Assembly (NCBI GenBank): GCA_002726335.1
Contig: PBSR01000143.1
Location: 1 to 26,100 of the forward strand
Origin: Gemmatimonadaceae bacterium
GTDB lineage: Bacteria; Latescibacterota; UBA2968; UBA8231
Direction: 5' to 3'
Length of the DNA stretch: 26,100 bases
This document shows, in pieces, positions 11,393-19,400 of this stretch. How positions within the stretch are numbered: the first letter of the stretch is position 1; every line of letters begins with the position of its first letter. The notes below the pieces were generated by a model that was not told the origin of the DNA, did no database searches, and worked only from the letters and a program-made list of their open reading frames with translations. The position numbers and the translations under genes are program-made.

Positions 11393-12316
11393 TCATCGTT
11401 CCAGCCATCCAGGCAACCGCACCCCCTCCGACAGCTGCCACGCCGTCAGATAGAGACTCGCCGTGAACGCCACGGCCCGCAGTGCCCGCTCTTCGGCAAA
11501 CGACTTGCCTTCCGCTGACACCGGGTCGAGCCCGTCCACCAGTTCGTAGACACGATCCGCCCGCCCGTTGCTCTCGTACACCTGCGCCATGACAGCCTCG
11601 AACAGATCCCCTTCAAAGGGGGCCACCGTGACACGGGCCGCCAGATCTGCTGGCTGCATCTCGAGCCGTTCGACGATCGAGTCGACCGTCTCGTGGATAC
11701 CGGCGCCCACCTTCTCGCCTCCAGCCATGCGACCATCGTAGTGGATGGTGGCGTGCAGGGGTTGAGCTATGTCCTCGGCGTAGTGGGCGAGGATCCCGGC
11801 GTACACAAAGACCTTGGCCTGAATCGTCGCGTTTTTCGGCCACTTGCGATGTTCGGCGAAGGCGATCATCAGGCGCTGCGTGGTTTCCGTGATCGCAAAG
11901 GGGGCGTATCCGACCTTGTTAGGCGCCACATCCAGCTGGTTGCACAGCGCCATGAACTCGTGTCGTTTGGCGGGGACCTCCGCTCCCTCGAGCAGTTCCA
12001 GGTCGAAGAAATGCTCGGGGAATTCGCCGTCGTACAGATTGGGAGCGGCACGATTCTTGGCGATATCGGGATCGAAGGACATGTGCGCGGCCTGAGCACC
12101 ACCGTTCCGGAAGAATGCCGGGACCTCTTGAGGCTGTGCCAGAACGGCGGCCTCAGTCAGGATACCATGGCCATTTCCCCACCAGGCCTGTGACGGCACC
12201 GCTGCCAGGCAGAACATACTGACAGCGAAGGCGCCGATCCGAACCCGCGTTGACAGACCCGCTCCCGTCTCTATTGTAGCAATCACCCGAGAACTTCGAC
12301 GATCGGTCGAATACAT
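11393..12316 (-). CDS. Exported S1/P1-type zinc nuclease/phospholipase
   Basis: This 307-residue protein has a Sec signal peptide (hydrophobic AFAVSMFCLAAV, likely cleavage after SQA at residue 44). The predicted mature protein then begins WWGNGH. S1/P1 enzymes use an N-terminal Trp and a set of His and Asp residues to hold three zinc ions. Here these match Trp45, His50, His102 in EHFFD, His178 and Asp182 in AHYAED, His188 in QPLH, and His208 and Asp212 in GIHETVD. The set looks complete, so it should be an active phosphodiesterase in the periplasm or outside the cell; nuclease against phospholipase use cannot be told apart. The stop codon lies one base from the right end of the IS21 element. 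The gene is divergent from the peroxiredoxin gene with 43 bases between the starts. Confidence 0.88.
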   Translation of the reverse strand: MYSTDRRSSRVIATIETGAGLSTRVRIGAFAVSMFCLAAVPSQAWWGNGHGILTEAAVLAQPQEVPAFFRNGGAQAAHMSFDPDIAKNRAAPNLYDGEFPEHFFDLELLEGAEVPAKRHEFMALCNQLDVAPNKVGYAPFAITETTQRLMIAFAEHRKWPKNATIQAKVFVYAGILAHYAEDIAQPLHATIHYDGRMAGGEKVGAGIHETVDSIVERLEMQPADLAARVTVAPFEGDLFEAVMAQVYESNGRADRVYELVDGLDPVSAEGKSFAEERALRAVAFTASLYLTAWQLSEGVRLPGWLER

Positions 12317-12359
12317 ATTCGTTTGCCCTTCCTTCTACTAGCGACAGGAGTCAGTGACC

Positions 12360-12995
12360 ATGGCGATCCGCCTGGGCGATGAAGCACCCGACTTCACAGC
12401 GGAATCCACCGAAGGCCAGATCAGCTTCCATGAGTGGATCGGCGACAGTTGGGCGATCCTCTTCTCCCACCCCGCCGACTACACTCCCGTGTGTACTACC
12501 GAACTGGGTACGGTGGCAAAACTGAAGCCGGAGTTCGACAAGCGCAATGTCAAGGTAGTAGGACTCAGTGTCGATCCGCTGGATTCGCACAACGGCTGGG
12601 TGAAGGATATCAACGAGACACAGGATACGACGGTCAACTTCCCTATCGTCGCCGATCCGGATCGAACGGTGGCCGATCTCTACGATATGATCCACCCGAA
12701 TGCACTCAACAACCTGACGGTTCGTTCTGTATTCATCATCGCCCCGGACAAGACGGTGAAACTCACCCTCACCTATCCGGCATCGACGGGTCGCAACTTC
12801 GACGAGATCCTGCGCGTCGTCGACTCGCTGCAGCTGACGGCCAACCACAGCGTGGCCACACCGGTCAACTGGCGGGACGGGGATGACTGCATCGTGGTGC
12901 CAACGCTGTCCGACGAGGAGGCGGAGAGCAAGTTTCCCAAGGGCTTCACAGTGATCAAGCCGTACCTGCGCGTGACGCCACAGCCGAACAAGTAA
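12360..12995 (+). CDS. 1-Cys peroxiredoxin (Prx6 type)
   Basis: This 211-residue thiol peroxidase reduces hydrogen peroxide and organic hydroperoxides in the cytoplasm. The active-site motif PADYTPVC places the peroxidatic Cys at residue 45 with Pro38 and Thr42. The long C-terminal domain ending KPYLRVTPQP is typical of the Prx6 branch, which commonly works with a single active-site Cys. Start: ATG at 12360 gives the family-like MAIRLGDEAPDF, with AGGAG 10 bases upstream. The in-frame GTG at 12354 is the alternative. The gene is monocistronic, closed by the strong terminator at 13043-13080. Confidence 0.95.
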   Translation: MAIRLGDEAPDFTAESTEGQISFHEWIGDSWAILFSHPADYTPVCTTELGTVAKLKPEFDKRNVKVVGLSVDPLDSHNGWVKDINETQDTTVNFPIVADPDRTVADLYDMIHPNALNNLTVRSVFIIAPDKTVKLTLTYPASTGRNFDEILRVVDSLQLTANHSVATPVNWRDGDDCIVVPTLSDEEAESKFPKGFTVIKPYLRVTPQPNK

Positions 12996-13042
12996 CTGCG
13001 ACAACCGCGCAGTACGCCGCGCAGCACTCCGGCTGAACAACG

Positions 13043-13080
13043 AACGCCCGCGAGCCTCCGAGGCTCGCGGGCGTTTTCTT
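13043..13080 (+). terminator. Strong intrinsic terminator of the peroxiredoxin gene
   Basis: A perfect 15-bp stem, AACGCCCGCGAGCCT (13043-13057) with AGGCTCGCGGGCGTT (13061-13075), closes a 3-base loop and runs into TTTTCTT. It lies 47 bases after the peroxiredoxin stop and between two converging genes, peroxiredoxin and ssb. Confidence 0.93.
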
Positions 13081-13108
13081 GCTCAATCGATGTCGTGGGA
13101 CCGAGCCG

Positions 13109-13546
13109 TCAGAACGGGAGGCCGTCATCCATGGCCCCGGCGCTCACCAGGCTGTCGGCATCTTCATCGATGCTGCGGCCATACAGGAGATCCAATTCGC
13201 CCGGGCCGCCGGCGCCGTCGATGAGCTTCAGGTCGCTGACGACGACCTCGGTGACGTAGTGGCGCTGTCCGCTCTCGTCCTCCCAGCTACGCGTCTGCAG
13301 CCTGCCCTCGACACGGACCTTGCTGCCTTTCTTCAGATACTGACCGGCAATCTCGGCCAGCCGTCGCCAGAGCACGAGCCGGTGCCATTCGGTACGCCGT
13401 TGTTGCTCGCCCTTGCGGTCCGTCCAGTTCTCGTCGGTGGCCAGATTGGCCGTGGTGACCTGCGTTCCGCTGGGGGTGAACCGGGTCTCGGGGTCGGCGC
13501 CGAGGTTGCCCACAAGAACCACCTTGTTGACGCATTTTGTCTGCAT
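13109..13546 (-). CDS. ssb: Single-stranded DNA-binding protein
   Basis: SSB coats single-stranded DNA in replication, recombination and repair. The 145-residue product has the OB fold with the classic opening VNKVVLVGNLGADPETR and the core TEWHRLVLWRRLAEIAGQYLKKGSKVRVEGRLQTRSW. It ends with the acidic tip DDGLPF, the usual partner-binding tail. The linker is short. The ATG at 13546 has AGGAG eight bases upstream; a GTG further out (13567) would lie upstream of that ribosome binding site, so it was not used. The small HTH gene lies 61 bases upstream on the same strand, and both are probably read from the promoter at 13861-13890. Confidence 0.96.
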   Translation of the reverse strand: MQTKCVNKVVLVGNLGADPETRFTPSGTQVTTANLATDENWTDRKGEQQRRTEWHRLVLWRRLAEIAGQYLKKGSKVRVEGRLQTRSWEDESGQRHYVTEVVVSDLKLIDGAGGPGELDLLYGRSIDEDADSLVSAGAMDDGLPF

Positions 13547-13607
13547 CGGTCGAACTCCTGCGATCACTCAGATTTGGGGATGAGGATGGGGTCGTTGCGA
13601 GTACGTA

Positions 13608-13784
13608 TCAGGCGGCCAGGGCTGGAACCTTGCGCTTGCGGCGTGCCTGCGGGGTCTCGATGCCGTAGCGGCGACAGAGTCGCCCAAAACTCCCGGGGGC
13701 GATACCCAGAGCGAGACCGGCGTCGCGGTTGCTGGCGTAAATGCGGGCTGCGCGCTCGACGCGCTCACGATTGAATTGCTCCAT
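13608..13784 (-). CDS. Small HTH DNA-binding protein (58 residues)
   Basis: This short basic protein is made almost entirely of one helix-turn-helix unit: RIYASNRDAGLALGIAPGSF, then GRLCRRYGIETPQARRKRK. It resembles the Fis-type HTH found at the C-terminus of enhancer-binding proteins, but stands alone. The ATG has a strong AGGAGGGAG seven bases upstream. It lies directly downstream of a strong promoter surrounded by GTGCAC boxes and just upstream of ssb. It may therefore control its own operon; this is inference from position. I do not recognise a named family. Confidence 0.75.
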   Translation of the reverse strand: MEQFNRERVERAARIYASNRDAGLALGIAPGSFGRLCRRYGIETPQARRKRKVPALAA

Positions 13785-13837
13785 GATCTGACTCCCTCCT
13801 ACTGAAGATGGCAACTGCTGACAGATTCACGGTGCCC

Positions 13838-13882
13838 GTGCACCGTATTATGTGCACATCAGTATACTACTCACATGTGCAC
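13838..13882. promoter_or_regulatory. Three GTGCAC boxes around the HTH-ssb promoter
   Basis: The self-complementary hexamer GTGCAC occurs at 13838-13843, 13852-13857 and 13877-13882. The second sits in the perfect palindrome ATGTGCACAT at the expected transcription start. The third lies in the -35/-10 spacer and shares GTGCACAT with the second on the leftward strand. Sites in the spacer and at the start would suit a repressor. The binding protein is unknown; the 58-residue HTH protein is the nearest candidate. Confidence 0.55.
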
Positions 13883-13890
13883 TATGTCAA
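13861..13890 (-). promoter_or_regulatory. Near-consensus sigma70 promoter of the HTH-ssb operon
   Basis: Read leftward, TTGACA (13885-13890) is followed after 18 bases by TATACT (13861-13866). Transcription should start near 13854, giving a leader of about 70 bases before the HTH gene. The promoter begins 27 bases beyond the aminotransferase stop codon. Confidence 0.75.
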
Positions 13891-13916
13891 CGGTTTTCTG
13901 CCATTTCCGGAGAAAC

Positions 13917-15050
13917 TCAACCCACGCCATCGAGGACCTCGAGAAACCGGTCCACATCCGCACTGCTGTTGTAGAGATGCCCGGAGACTCGGACCCGCCC
14001 ATACTCCCCCCATACCAGCACATTCTGCCCGGCCAGACGCCGGGTCAGTCCGGCGGCGTCTCCCTCCAGGAAGCAGGTGTTTCCTGAGCGGGCCTCCCTC
14101 TCCGAGGGGGAGATGACGGTACGCCCTCTCGCCAGCAGCCCGGACTCGAGCCGTTCGGAGAGGTCGCGGGCATGGTCCTGGATCAGACCGGGGCCGAGCT
14201 CGATCAGACGCCGCAGGGCACGCTCGAGAAACAGGATGACCACCATGGCCGGATTGCCCGGTTCCAGACGCTCCGGCATCGGTTTCACCTCCACCGTCGG
14301 CGCCCGTTCCGCGCCCTGGGGCGGCCACACCGACAGGTTGTGCCAGCCGAAGGTGCTGTCGGTGACCCTGTCAGAGGCACGCTCGCTGACGTAGCAGGGC
14401 GCCGTTCCGTGGGTGGCCAGCAGCCACTTGTAGCTGCTGCTCACACAGAGGTCGGTCACCGCCGCCGGTACCTCGACGACACCGGAGGCATGCGTACTGT
14501 CCACGGCGAACAGACAGTCCGTCCACCTGGATCGCAGACCTTCGGCCAGTGCCGCGATATCCAGATTCTGCCCCGTGTAGAAGCTGACCTGACTGACGGC
14601 GAGTACGCGCGTGCGTTCGTCGACAGCGTCGAGCAGATCTGCCTCGTGGACCCGCCACTCGCGATGGGGCACCATGCGCACCTCCACGCCCCGGGCCTCG
14701 AGCTGTCTCCAGGCATAGGCAACCGATGGAAACTCGAGATTGTCGGTGACGATGTTGTCACCGGCGCGCCATGCGACGCCACGAGCGAGCCAGTTCATGC
14801 CCTCCGCCGCCGAGGGCATGAAACCGATGTGTTCCGGCACCACCCCCCAGAGCCGACCCATCGCCCCCCGACAGACCTCGCCACGCCGGTAGATCTCGGC
14901 TCTGCCTGCCAGACCGCCACTCTTGAGCCGCCCGAATTCGGCATGGACCGCATCGAACTCGCGCAGCCACGGCGCCTCGCCTCCCGTACACAGGTGGGTG
15001 ACACCCTCCAGGCCAACGAAATCCGCCGGCTCGATCAACGGCCTGATCAT
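13917..15050 (-). CDS. Class V PLP-dependent aminotransferase
   Basis: This 377-residue enzyme has the class V fold of cysteine desulfurases, isopenicillin-N epimerases and kynureninases. Lys208 in SSSYKWLL is the Schiff-base lysine, and Asp184 in FAVDSTHASG should contact the pyridoxal nitrogen. A Gly-rich cofactor-binding region precedes them (GFMPSAAEGMNWLARG). No catalytic Cys loop typical of IscS or SufS is evident, so a desulfurase role is not supported. The substrate is unknown. The ATG has GGGAG upstream, overlapping the TAG stop region of the MFS gene 12 bases away. It is the last gene of the recG-MFS-aminotransferase string. Confidence 0.88.
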   Translation of the reverse strand: MIRPLIEPADFVGLEGVTHLCTGGEAPWLREFDAVHAEFGRLKSGGLAGRAEIYRRGEVCRGAMGRLWGVVPEHIGFMPSAAEGMNWLARGVAWRAGDNIVTDNLEFPSVAYAWRQLEARGVEVRMVPHREWRVHEADLLDAVDERTRVLAVSQVSFYTGQNLDIAALAEGLRSRWTDCLFAVDSTHASGVVEVPAAVTDLCVSSSYKWLLATHGTAPCYVSERASDRVTDSTFGWHNLSVWPPQGAERAPTVEVKPMPERLEPGNPAMVVILFLERALRRLIELGPGLIQDHARDLSERLESGLLARGRTVISPSEREARSGNTCFLEGDAAGLTRRLAGQNVLVWGEYGRVRVSGHLYNSSADVDRFLEVLDGVG

Positions 15051-15062
15051 TATATATGCTCC

Positions 15063-16247
15063 CTACCTCGTGTCGTCCGCAACCGGACTGCCGTGCAGGC
15101 TGAACCAGGCTGAAATGCCGGCCAGTGCGTACACGCCTGCGCCCAACAGAAAGACGCTTCCCTCCGCTCCCCCCAGCTGCAGGACCAGCCAGCCAAGGTT
15201 GGGGCCGGCGGCAGACCCGAAGTCGGACGCGGTGACATAGGAGGCTACATTGCGTGAGCCGCCGCTGCCGGCCTCCGCCTGCAGGACCACGGCCACGCCG
15301 GTGGCGGTCACGTAGAACGCCAGGACAGCCAGGACCATGAGCTCCGCAGGAATCTGCGGCGCCGCCGCCAGGCCCAGCACGACGGCTCCGGCGGAAAAAT
15401 ACACGGTTCCGGAGCCGCGCCTGCCGACACGATCGGCGATGTGCCCCAGGATCGGCGCCAGCAGGTCCGCGATCCACCGGGAGGCCAGCAGCATTCCCGT
15501 CAGACTGGCAACACCGAGGCCCAGGGCGCCGCCCAGTTCGATATCACCCAGTCGTGCCCCGAGAACGGCGCCGAGGGTGGCGGCGATCAACCCCTGCCCG
15601 ACGCAGCCGCTGGCAAAGCCACATACCAGCAGTCCACGTGGGATCGGTCCGTTGGTCACGGTGTCCTTTGGCCGGGTCCGTGGCAGTCCGCGGCGCGACC
15701 AGGGACCCAGTGGCACGCACAGCAGCGAGGCAACGGCGAAGATCAGCAGCGTCGCCGAGAATCCCAGCAGATCGTGTCCGAGGGCGCCCAGCAGATTGCC
15801 CGAGATCGACCCCAATCGGGAGATCCCGCTGTAGAAGCCCATGGCCCTCCCGAGATGCGCCTGGCCTTCAGACTCCTCCGCCGCCGCGTCGACGACCGTC
15901 ATCAGGCCGATCTGCCGGATGAAAGACCAGCAGACGCCCCACACGATCCGGGCGGCCAGCAGTCCGGGAAACCAGGTGACCGTACCGTAGGCGATATTGA
16001 GCAGGGCGCCGGTGGTCAACGTCACTGTGAGCAGCCAGGCCAGGCTCCAGCGACGGCAGCCCCGTTCGGCCAGATGGTTGGTCACGAGACGGACGATGCG
16101 GTTGGCCGACAGCAGGAACCCGACCTGGTAGGGCTGCAGCCCCAGGTCGATGTAGATCGTCGGCAGTACGGCGTATAGCATCTGGTCGCCGAGCAGGGAC
16201 GAGGCCGTAGCCAGCGACACGAACCAGACGCCACGTCCCCGCTTCAC
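15063..16247 (-). CDS. MFS transporter
   Basis: This 394-residue membrane protein has about 12 hydrophobic segments in two halves, the size and layout of the major facilitator superfamily. The first loop carries NRIVRLVTNHLAERGCRRW and the middle loop GHIADRVGRRGSG, which correspond to the family loop motifs after helices 2 and 8. The substrate is unknown. It starts with GTG, overlapping the recG stop as GTGA, so the two are translationally coupled. The aminotransferase gene follows 12 bases after its TAG stop. Export of a metabolite linked to that enzyme is possible but not shown. Confidence 0.88.
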   Translation of the reverse strand: MKRGRGVWFVSLATASSLLGDQMLYAVLPTIYIDLGLQPYQVGFLLSANRIVRLVTNHLAERGCRRWSLAWLLTVTLTTGALLNIAYGTVTWFPGLLAARIVWGVCWSFIRQIGLMTVVDAAAEESEGQAHLGRAMGFYSGISRLGSISGNLLGALGHDLLGFSATLLIFAVASLLCVPLGPWSRRGLPRTRPKDTVTNGPIPRGLLVCGFASGCVGQGLIAATLGAVLGARLGDIELGGALGLGVASLTGMLLASRWIADLLAPILGHIADRVGRRGSGTVYFSAGAVVLGLAAAPQIPAELMVLAVLAFYVTATGVAVVLQAEAGSGGSRNVASYVTASDFGSAAGPNLGWLVLQLGGAEGSVFLLGAGVYALAGISAWFSLHGSPVADDTR

Positions 16248-18298
16248 GCCCCAACCTCCTCGGCTTCGCGCACGGCTTCGGCGCGCGCCGGGTCCATCAG
16301 ATCTTCGTCCTTCAGCAGATGGGCGACACGCAGCTCCGGCATGCCCGCCTGCCTGGTGCCGAGGACCTCACCGGGGCCGCGCAACTCCAGATCCTTGCGC
16401 GCCAGTTCGAACCCATCGGCGGTGGCGCAGAGGGCATCGAGCCGTTGTCGCCATTCCTGGCCCTCCCCTTCCGGCGGGTAGGCGACGAGGATGCAGTAGG
16501 CGGCTTCGGCGCCTCGCCCGACACGGCCGCGCAGCTGGTGCAGTTGCGCCAGACCGAAGCGCTCGGCATGCTCGATGACCATCACCGTGGCATTGGCCAC
16601 GTCGACGCCGACCTCGATGACGGTCGTCGACACGAGGACGTCCACCTCGCCAGCGGCGAAGCGTGTCATGATGTCCGCCTTGCCCTCCGTTGGCAGACGC
16701 CCGTGAATCAGCTCCACTCTGCAGCCGGCCAGCCAACCGGACCGCAGCGCCTCGAAACCGGACTGCGCCGATGTCAGATCGATCTTTTCAGAGTCTTCGA
16801 TCAGGGGATAGACGACGTAGGCCTGGCGCCCGGCGGTCACCTGCTCGGCGACGAACTCGAAGATGCGGTCCCGTCGATCCGGATCGCGCCTGGCGGTACG
16901 AACCGGTTGTCGCCCGGGAGGCAGCTCGTCGATGACAGAGACCTCAAGATCGCCGTACAGCGTCAGCGCCAGCGAACGGGGAATCGGTGTGGCCGTCATG
17001 ATCAACAGGTCGAGGCCGGCTCCCTTGTCGGACAGGCGGGCCCGCTGACCGACACCGAAGCGATGCTGCTCGTCGACGATGGCCAGTCCCAGACGGGCGA
17101 ACTCGACGTCCGCCTCGATCAGGGCGTGGGTGCCGACGACGAGTCGGGTGGCACCCGAGGCCAGACCGTTGAGCAGCTCCCGCTTCAGTGCCGCCCTGGC
17201 TCCGCCTTTGAACAGCACCACATCGTCCAGCCCGATCGTCGACGCCAGGCGGCGCATGTTGTGGAAGTGCTGCTCGGCAAGAATCTCGGTGGGGGCCATG
17301 ATGGCCACCTGGTACCCACTCTCGATCACGCGCAGGGCGGCGCACAGAGCCACGAGGGTCTTGCCGGACCCCACGTCGCCATGCAGCAGGCGTCGCATCG
17401 GCACGGCAGTCGCCAGATCGGCGCCGATCTCGTCGATGCAGCGTCGCTGTGCCGTGGTCAGCTCGAAGGGCAGGCTCTGCAACAGACGCGGCACCAGATC
17501 ATCGCTTTGGCCAAACGACAGCGAATCACTGTTGCGCCGGTCACGCCGCCGGCGCTCCAGCTGGCGCTGCAGCAGAAACAGTTCCTCGAAGGCGAGCCGC
17601 CGTCGCGCCCGTTCCGCTGTCGGCACGTCCGCCGGGAAGTGCACACCCCGGAGGGCATCCCCCAGAGACATCAGAGAATGGCGAGATTCGGCGCCATCGG
17701 GCAGCTGCGTTCTCAGGCCCGTGGCGCAGGCCTTCAGTGCCACCGACAGCAGACGACGGAACCCCCGGCTCCGCAGTCCTCGCTCCTTCATGTCGGCACT
17801 CGAGCCGTAGAGCGGAATCACGCCCCCCGTATGCAGCAGTTCCCCTTCGCCGTCGTCGCTGACGAACTCATACTCGGGATGTGATACCTGGCGCTGACCG
17901 CGGAACGACTCGATGCGGCCGCTCAGGGCGATGACATCTCCCGTCTCGAAGGTGTGATACCGCCCCCCCTGAAACCAGACACATCGCAGTGTCCCCGTCT
18001 CGTCCGCCACATCCACCGAGTGCGGCGGCCCCCGACGCCCCTGGCGAAAAGGGGGTGCCGCCTTCACCGTGCGCACCTCGGCGATCAGTGTCACTTCCTC
18101 GCCGACCGGCGCCTCGGCAATGGAAACGATGCGGCTGCGATCCAGATGCCGCCGCGGAATGCGGGTCAGCAGATCGCCGACGGTGCCAATCCCCGCCTCG
18201 CGCAGAACGGCTCCACGACGAGCTCCGACACCGGACAGCTGCTCGATGGGCTGCCGGGCGAGTTCGCCGGTCAGCAGCGGCAATGAGGTAGGAATCAA
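16244..18298 (-). CDS. recG: ATP-dependent DNA helicase RecG
   Basis: RecG regresses stalled replication forks and processes Holliday junctions. The 684-residue product has the N-terminal wedge OB domain (about 55-150) and a superfamily 2 helicase core. Motifs seen are GDVGSGKT (307-314), the DEQH box (409-412), TATPIPR (435-441) and GRVGRGAEAAYC near the end. The C-terminus stops about 20 residues earlier than in E. coli RecG. The start is not certain: the reading frame opens with TTG at 18298 without a clear Shine-Dalgarno, and no ATG occurs until residue 170, well inside the wedge domain. It heads a leftward operon with the MFS and aminotransferase genes and is divergent from the PilZ gene. 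Confidence 0.96.
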   Translation of the reverse strand: MIPTSLPLLTGELARQPIEQLSGVGARRGAVLREAGIGTVGDLLTRIPRRHLDRSRIVSIAEAPVGEEVTLIAEVRTVKAAPPFRQGRRGPPHSVDVADETGTLRCVWFQGGRYHTFETGDVIALSGRIESFRGQRQVSHPEYEFVSDDGEGELLHTGGVIPLYGSSADMKERGLRSRGFRRLLSVALKACATGLRTQLPDGAESRHSLMSLGDALRGVHFPADVPTAERARRRLAFEELFLLQRQLERRRRDRRNSDSLSFGQSDDLVPRLLQSLPFELTTAQRRCIDEIGADLATAVPMRRLLHGDVGSGKTLVALCAALRVIESGYQVAIMAPTEILAEQHFHNMRRLASTIGLDDVVLFKGGARAALKRELLNGLASGATRLVVGTHALIEADVEFARLGLAIVDEQHRFGVGQRARLSDKGAGLDLLIMTATPIPRSLALTLYGDLEVSVIDELPPGRQPVRTARRDPDRRDRIFEFVAEQVTAGRQAYVVYPLIEDSEKIDLTSAQSGFEALRSGWLAGCRVELIHGRLPTEGKADIMTRFAAGEVDVLVSTTVIEVGVDVANATVMVIEHAERFGLAQLHQLRGRVGRGAEAAYCILVAYPPEGEGQEWRQRLDALCATADGFELARKDLELRGPGEVLGTRQAGMPELRVAHLLKDEDLMDPARAEAVREAEEVGA

Positions 18299-18313
18299 GG
18301 GCGGGTTCCGTGA

Positions 18314-18345
18314 AGTAATGTTACTTAGTATTAATTGCTACTAAA
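18314..18345. promoter_or_regulatory. AT-rich divergent region between recG and the PilZ gene
   Basis: This stretch stands out from GC-rich surroundings. It has an inverted repeat AGTAA-TG-TTACT (18314-18325), directly followed by AGTA...TACT (18327-18341). Divergent promoters are expected here, but no clean -35/-10 pair could be fixed on either strand. It may be an operator. Confidence 0.35.
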
Positions 18346-18436
18346 GAATCGCCCGGGCAGGCCGATTCATAGGAACAGACCGGGACAACAGACCAGAGTC
18401 CCTTGAGCACAGATTGACATTGCAGGAGTGATGATC

Positions 18437-19291
18437 ATGGCAGGAAACAGAGGATTCCGAGCGCATCTGCCCGATGGCATCGAGATCGGTCAGCGATTTC
18501 TGCTTCGCTTCGACGATCCGCGGGTGGAAGCAGGCGCCTATCAGGGGCGCCTGCAGGACATGAGTAAGAGTGGACTGCTGTGCTTCGACGCACCGGATGA
18601 CCTGCGTCCCCCGAAGGGGACCCCGGTGACCGTACACAGCATTCGCCCGGGATCGCAGGGCGGTTCCTGCAGTTTCTCCAGTGAGATCCGTGGCCGCGGC
18701 CGCCTGCGGGGCCGACTCCCCGTACTGCTGGTGGAGCCGCCGGATCATCTCGAAGACCAGGCCCGTCGCAGCGCCCACCGGGTCAGCGTTTGCCTGCGGG
18801 GGAATGTCAGATGGCGCGAGGCCCCCCGCTGCCCCCTGCAGCAGGCCAGTGCCGTCATCACCAACCTCAGCGGTGGCGGCGCCCAGGTCTTCACACGGGA
18901 GAAACCTGAGGCCGAATACCTGGAGATCACGCTCGATGCACCCACCCCCTTCATCGAGGAGATGGCTCGTCGATCGCTGCCCAGAACAGGCCTTCAGTCG
19001 CGACGTATGTCATTGTTGCACAATCCATTCAGCGACTCATGTGAGCGTGTCCGTGAACGCTTCCAGGGAATCCGGTCACAGATCGTGTCCTGTGTCGTCC
19101 ACAGCCGCGATGAGCGGGGCACGGTATACGCTGTGTCTCTCGCCTTCTGCGAGGCACAGGAAGGTTGTTTCCAACTGGTCCGCTTCCTGGAGCGACAGTC
19201 GGCGCGCAAGGGGATCGGCGAGGAGGCGGGTCCGGATCGGGCCGGCCCCGTCCGGGCCGGGCGCCGCCGGTCCATGGCGACGGCGGCCTGA
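18437..19291 (+). CDS. YcgR-like PilZ domain protein (c-di-GMP receptor)
   Basis: This 284-residue protein has two parts. The N-terminal half resembles the YcgR N-domain, and the C-terminal half is a PilZ domain. The c-di-GMP signature is visible: basic RRSAHR (110-115) at the domain junction and NLSGGG (143-148), matching RxxxR and D/NxSxxG. It should sense c-di-GMP in the cytoplasm; the output, often motility or surface behaviour, is not shown. There is a roughly 50-residue insert after the second motif, and a basic Arg/Gly/Pro-rich tail. Start: the ATG at 18437 has AGGAG eight bases upstream; the ATG at 18431 is too close to it. No flagellar or pilus genes lie nearby. Confidence 0.82.
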   Translation: MAGNRGFRAHLPDGIEIGQRFLLRFDDPRVEAGAYQGRLQDMSKSGLLCFDAPDDLRPPKGTPVTVHSIRPGSQGGSCSFSSEIRGRGRLRGRLPVLLVEPPDHLEDQARRSAHRVSVCLRGNVRWREAPRCPLQQASAVITNLSGGGAQVFTREKPEAEYLEITLDAPTPFIEEMARRSLPRTGLQSRRMSLLHNPFSDSCERVRERFQGIRSQIVSCVVHSRDERGTVYAVSLAFCEAQEGCFQLVRFLERQSARKGIGEEAGPDRAGPVRAGRRRSMATAA

Positions 19292-19310
19292 TCGACAACC
19301 GCAATCCTGC

Positions 19311-19340
19311 TTGACACCGGTTCCACAGGCCAGGCATACT
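19311..19340 (+). promoter_or_regulatory. Sigma70-type promoter of the small membrane protein gene
   Basis: TTGACA (19311-19316) and CATACT (19335-19340) are separated by 18 bases, 61 bases before the proposed TTG start at 19401. The promoter lies just after the PilZ gene stop. Confidence 0.5.
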
Positions 19341-19400
19341 TGGTCTGCCTGCCATTCCCCGGACGGCAGATCTCCTGCTCCTGAAGCCCACGGAATCAAA

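Noticed and set aside
13917..15050. Cysteine desulfurase assignment for the class V aminotransferase
   Set aside because: The Schiff-base Lys is clear but no catalytic Cys loop is seen, and no iron-sulfur assembly genes are adjacent.
16319..17884. Long rightward open frame of 521 codons inside recG
   Set aside because: Antisense shadow of recG; no ribosome binding site and no recognisable motif.
18414..18419. TTGACA before the PilZ gene as a -35 box
   Set aside because: It lies only a few bases from the ribosome binding site and start codon, leaving no room for a -10 and a leader.
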